64,000 bases of DNA, from assembly GCF_900478135.1 (NCBI RefSeq), contig NZ_LS483470.1, positions 2,786,501 to 2,850,500 on the forward strand, written 5' to 3'. Of this stretch, positions 63,952 to 64,000 are shown piece by piece (the stretch's first letter is position 1; every line of letters starts with the position of its first letter). The notes under the pieces were generated by a model, which worked only from the letters and a program-made list of their open reading frames with translations, was not told where the DNA came from and did not search any database. The translations under genes were made by a program, and so were the position numbers. This DNA is from Leminorella richardii (GTDB lineage: Bacteria; Pseudomonadota; Gammaproteobacteria; Enterobacterales; Enterobacteriaceae).

Positions 63952-64000
63952 AATTGTTCTCTATCTACGAACAGTCTGTTTTAAAAAATCCATCTTATCA

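Overview
The window is chromosomal backbone of a gamma-proteobacterium of the order Enterobacterales. Nearly every long gene aligns along its length with an Escherichia coli protein recalled from memory, and the gene order follows the E. coli region that spans the origin of map numbering. The genus cannot be fixed from sequence alone. A deep-branching enterobacterial genus (for example Budviciaceae or Hafniaceae) would fit, but that is inference.

Layout. (1) 1-11,064: rapA (5' end outside the window), rluA, a small P-loop kinase, djlA, then the rightward block lptD-surA-pdxA-rsmA-apaG-apaH for outer-membrane biogenesis, PLP synthesis, rRNA methylation and Ap4A hydrolysis. (2) 11,120-24,285, leftward: folA, the yjjB/yjjP exporter pair, carB-carA, dapB, ispH, lspA, ileS, ribF. 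The fkpB gene found between lspA and ispH in E. coli is absent. (3) 24,593-30,700: rpsT, nhaA, dnaJ, dnaK (frameshifted by one base in this sequence) and satP. Two heat-shock promoters precede dnaK. (4) 30,770-40,395: about 10 kb of catabolic and transport genes placed between satP and mog, which are neighbours in E. coli. They are a complete L-tartrate module (ttdR, ttdA, ttdB, ttdT), a second LysR regulator, a fumarylacetoacetase-family enzyme and two MFS carriers. (5) 40,637-51,965: mog, two AT-rich orphan genes, the SOS-type toxin symE with its antisense RNA SymR, talB, yaaA, the threonine operon thrLABC with attenuator, and arcA. (6) 52,030-59,239: creA (without creBCD), rob, gpmB, yjjX, trpR, slt, ettA. 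(7) 59,294-62,290: a small accessory island with an IS1595-type transposase and five unassigned or little-known small genes, including an XRE repressor and two exported proteins. (8) 62,391-63,951: a YraR-like oxidoreductase and a LysR regulator.

The most notable new pattern is in the island. An 18-bp near-palindrome occurs twice (61,191 and 61,817), once in front of each exported-protein gene. The second copy also lies in front of the XRE gene, and both copies overlap promoter-like -10 elements. This suggests a compact repressor-controlled unit of exported small proteins. Other points worth checking are the dnaK frameshift with a nearby Thr-to-Ile change, mutually exclusive hairpins in the lptD leader, exactly spaced tandem ARG boxes before carA, and the unusual thrL leader peptide. 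No tRNA, rRNA or CRISPR array was seen.
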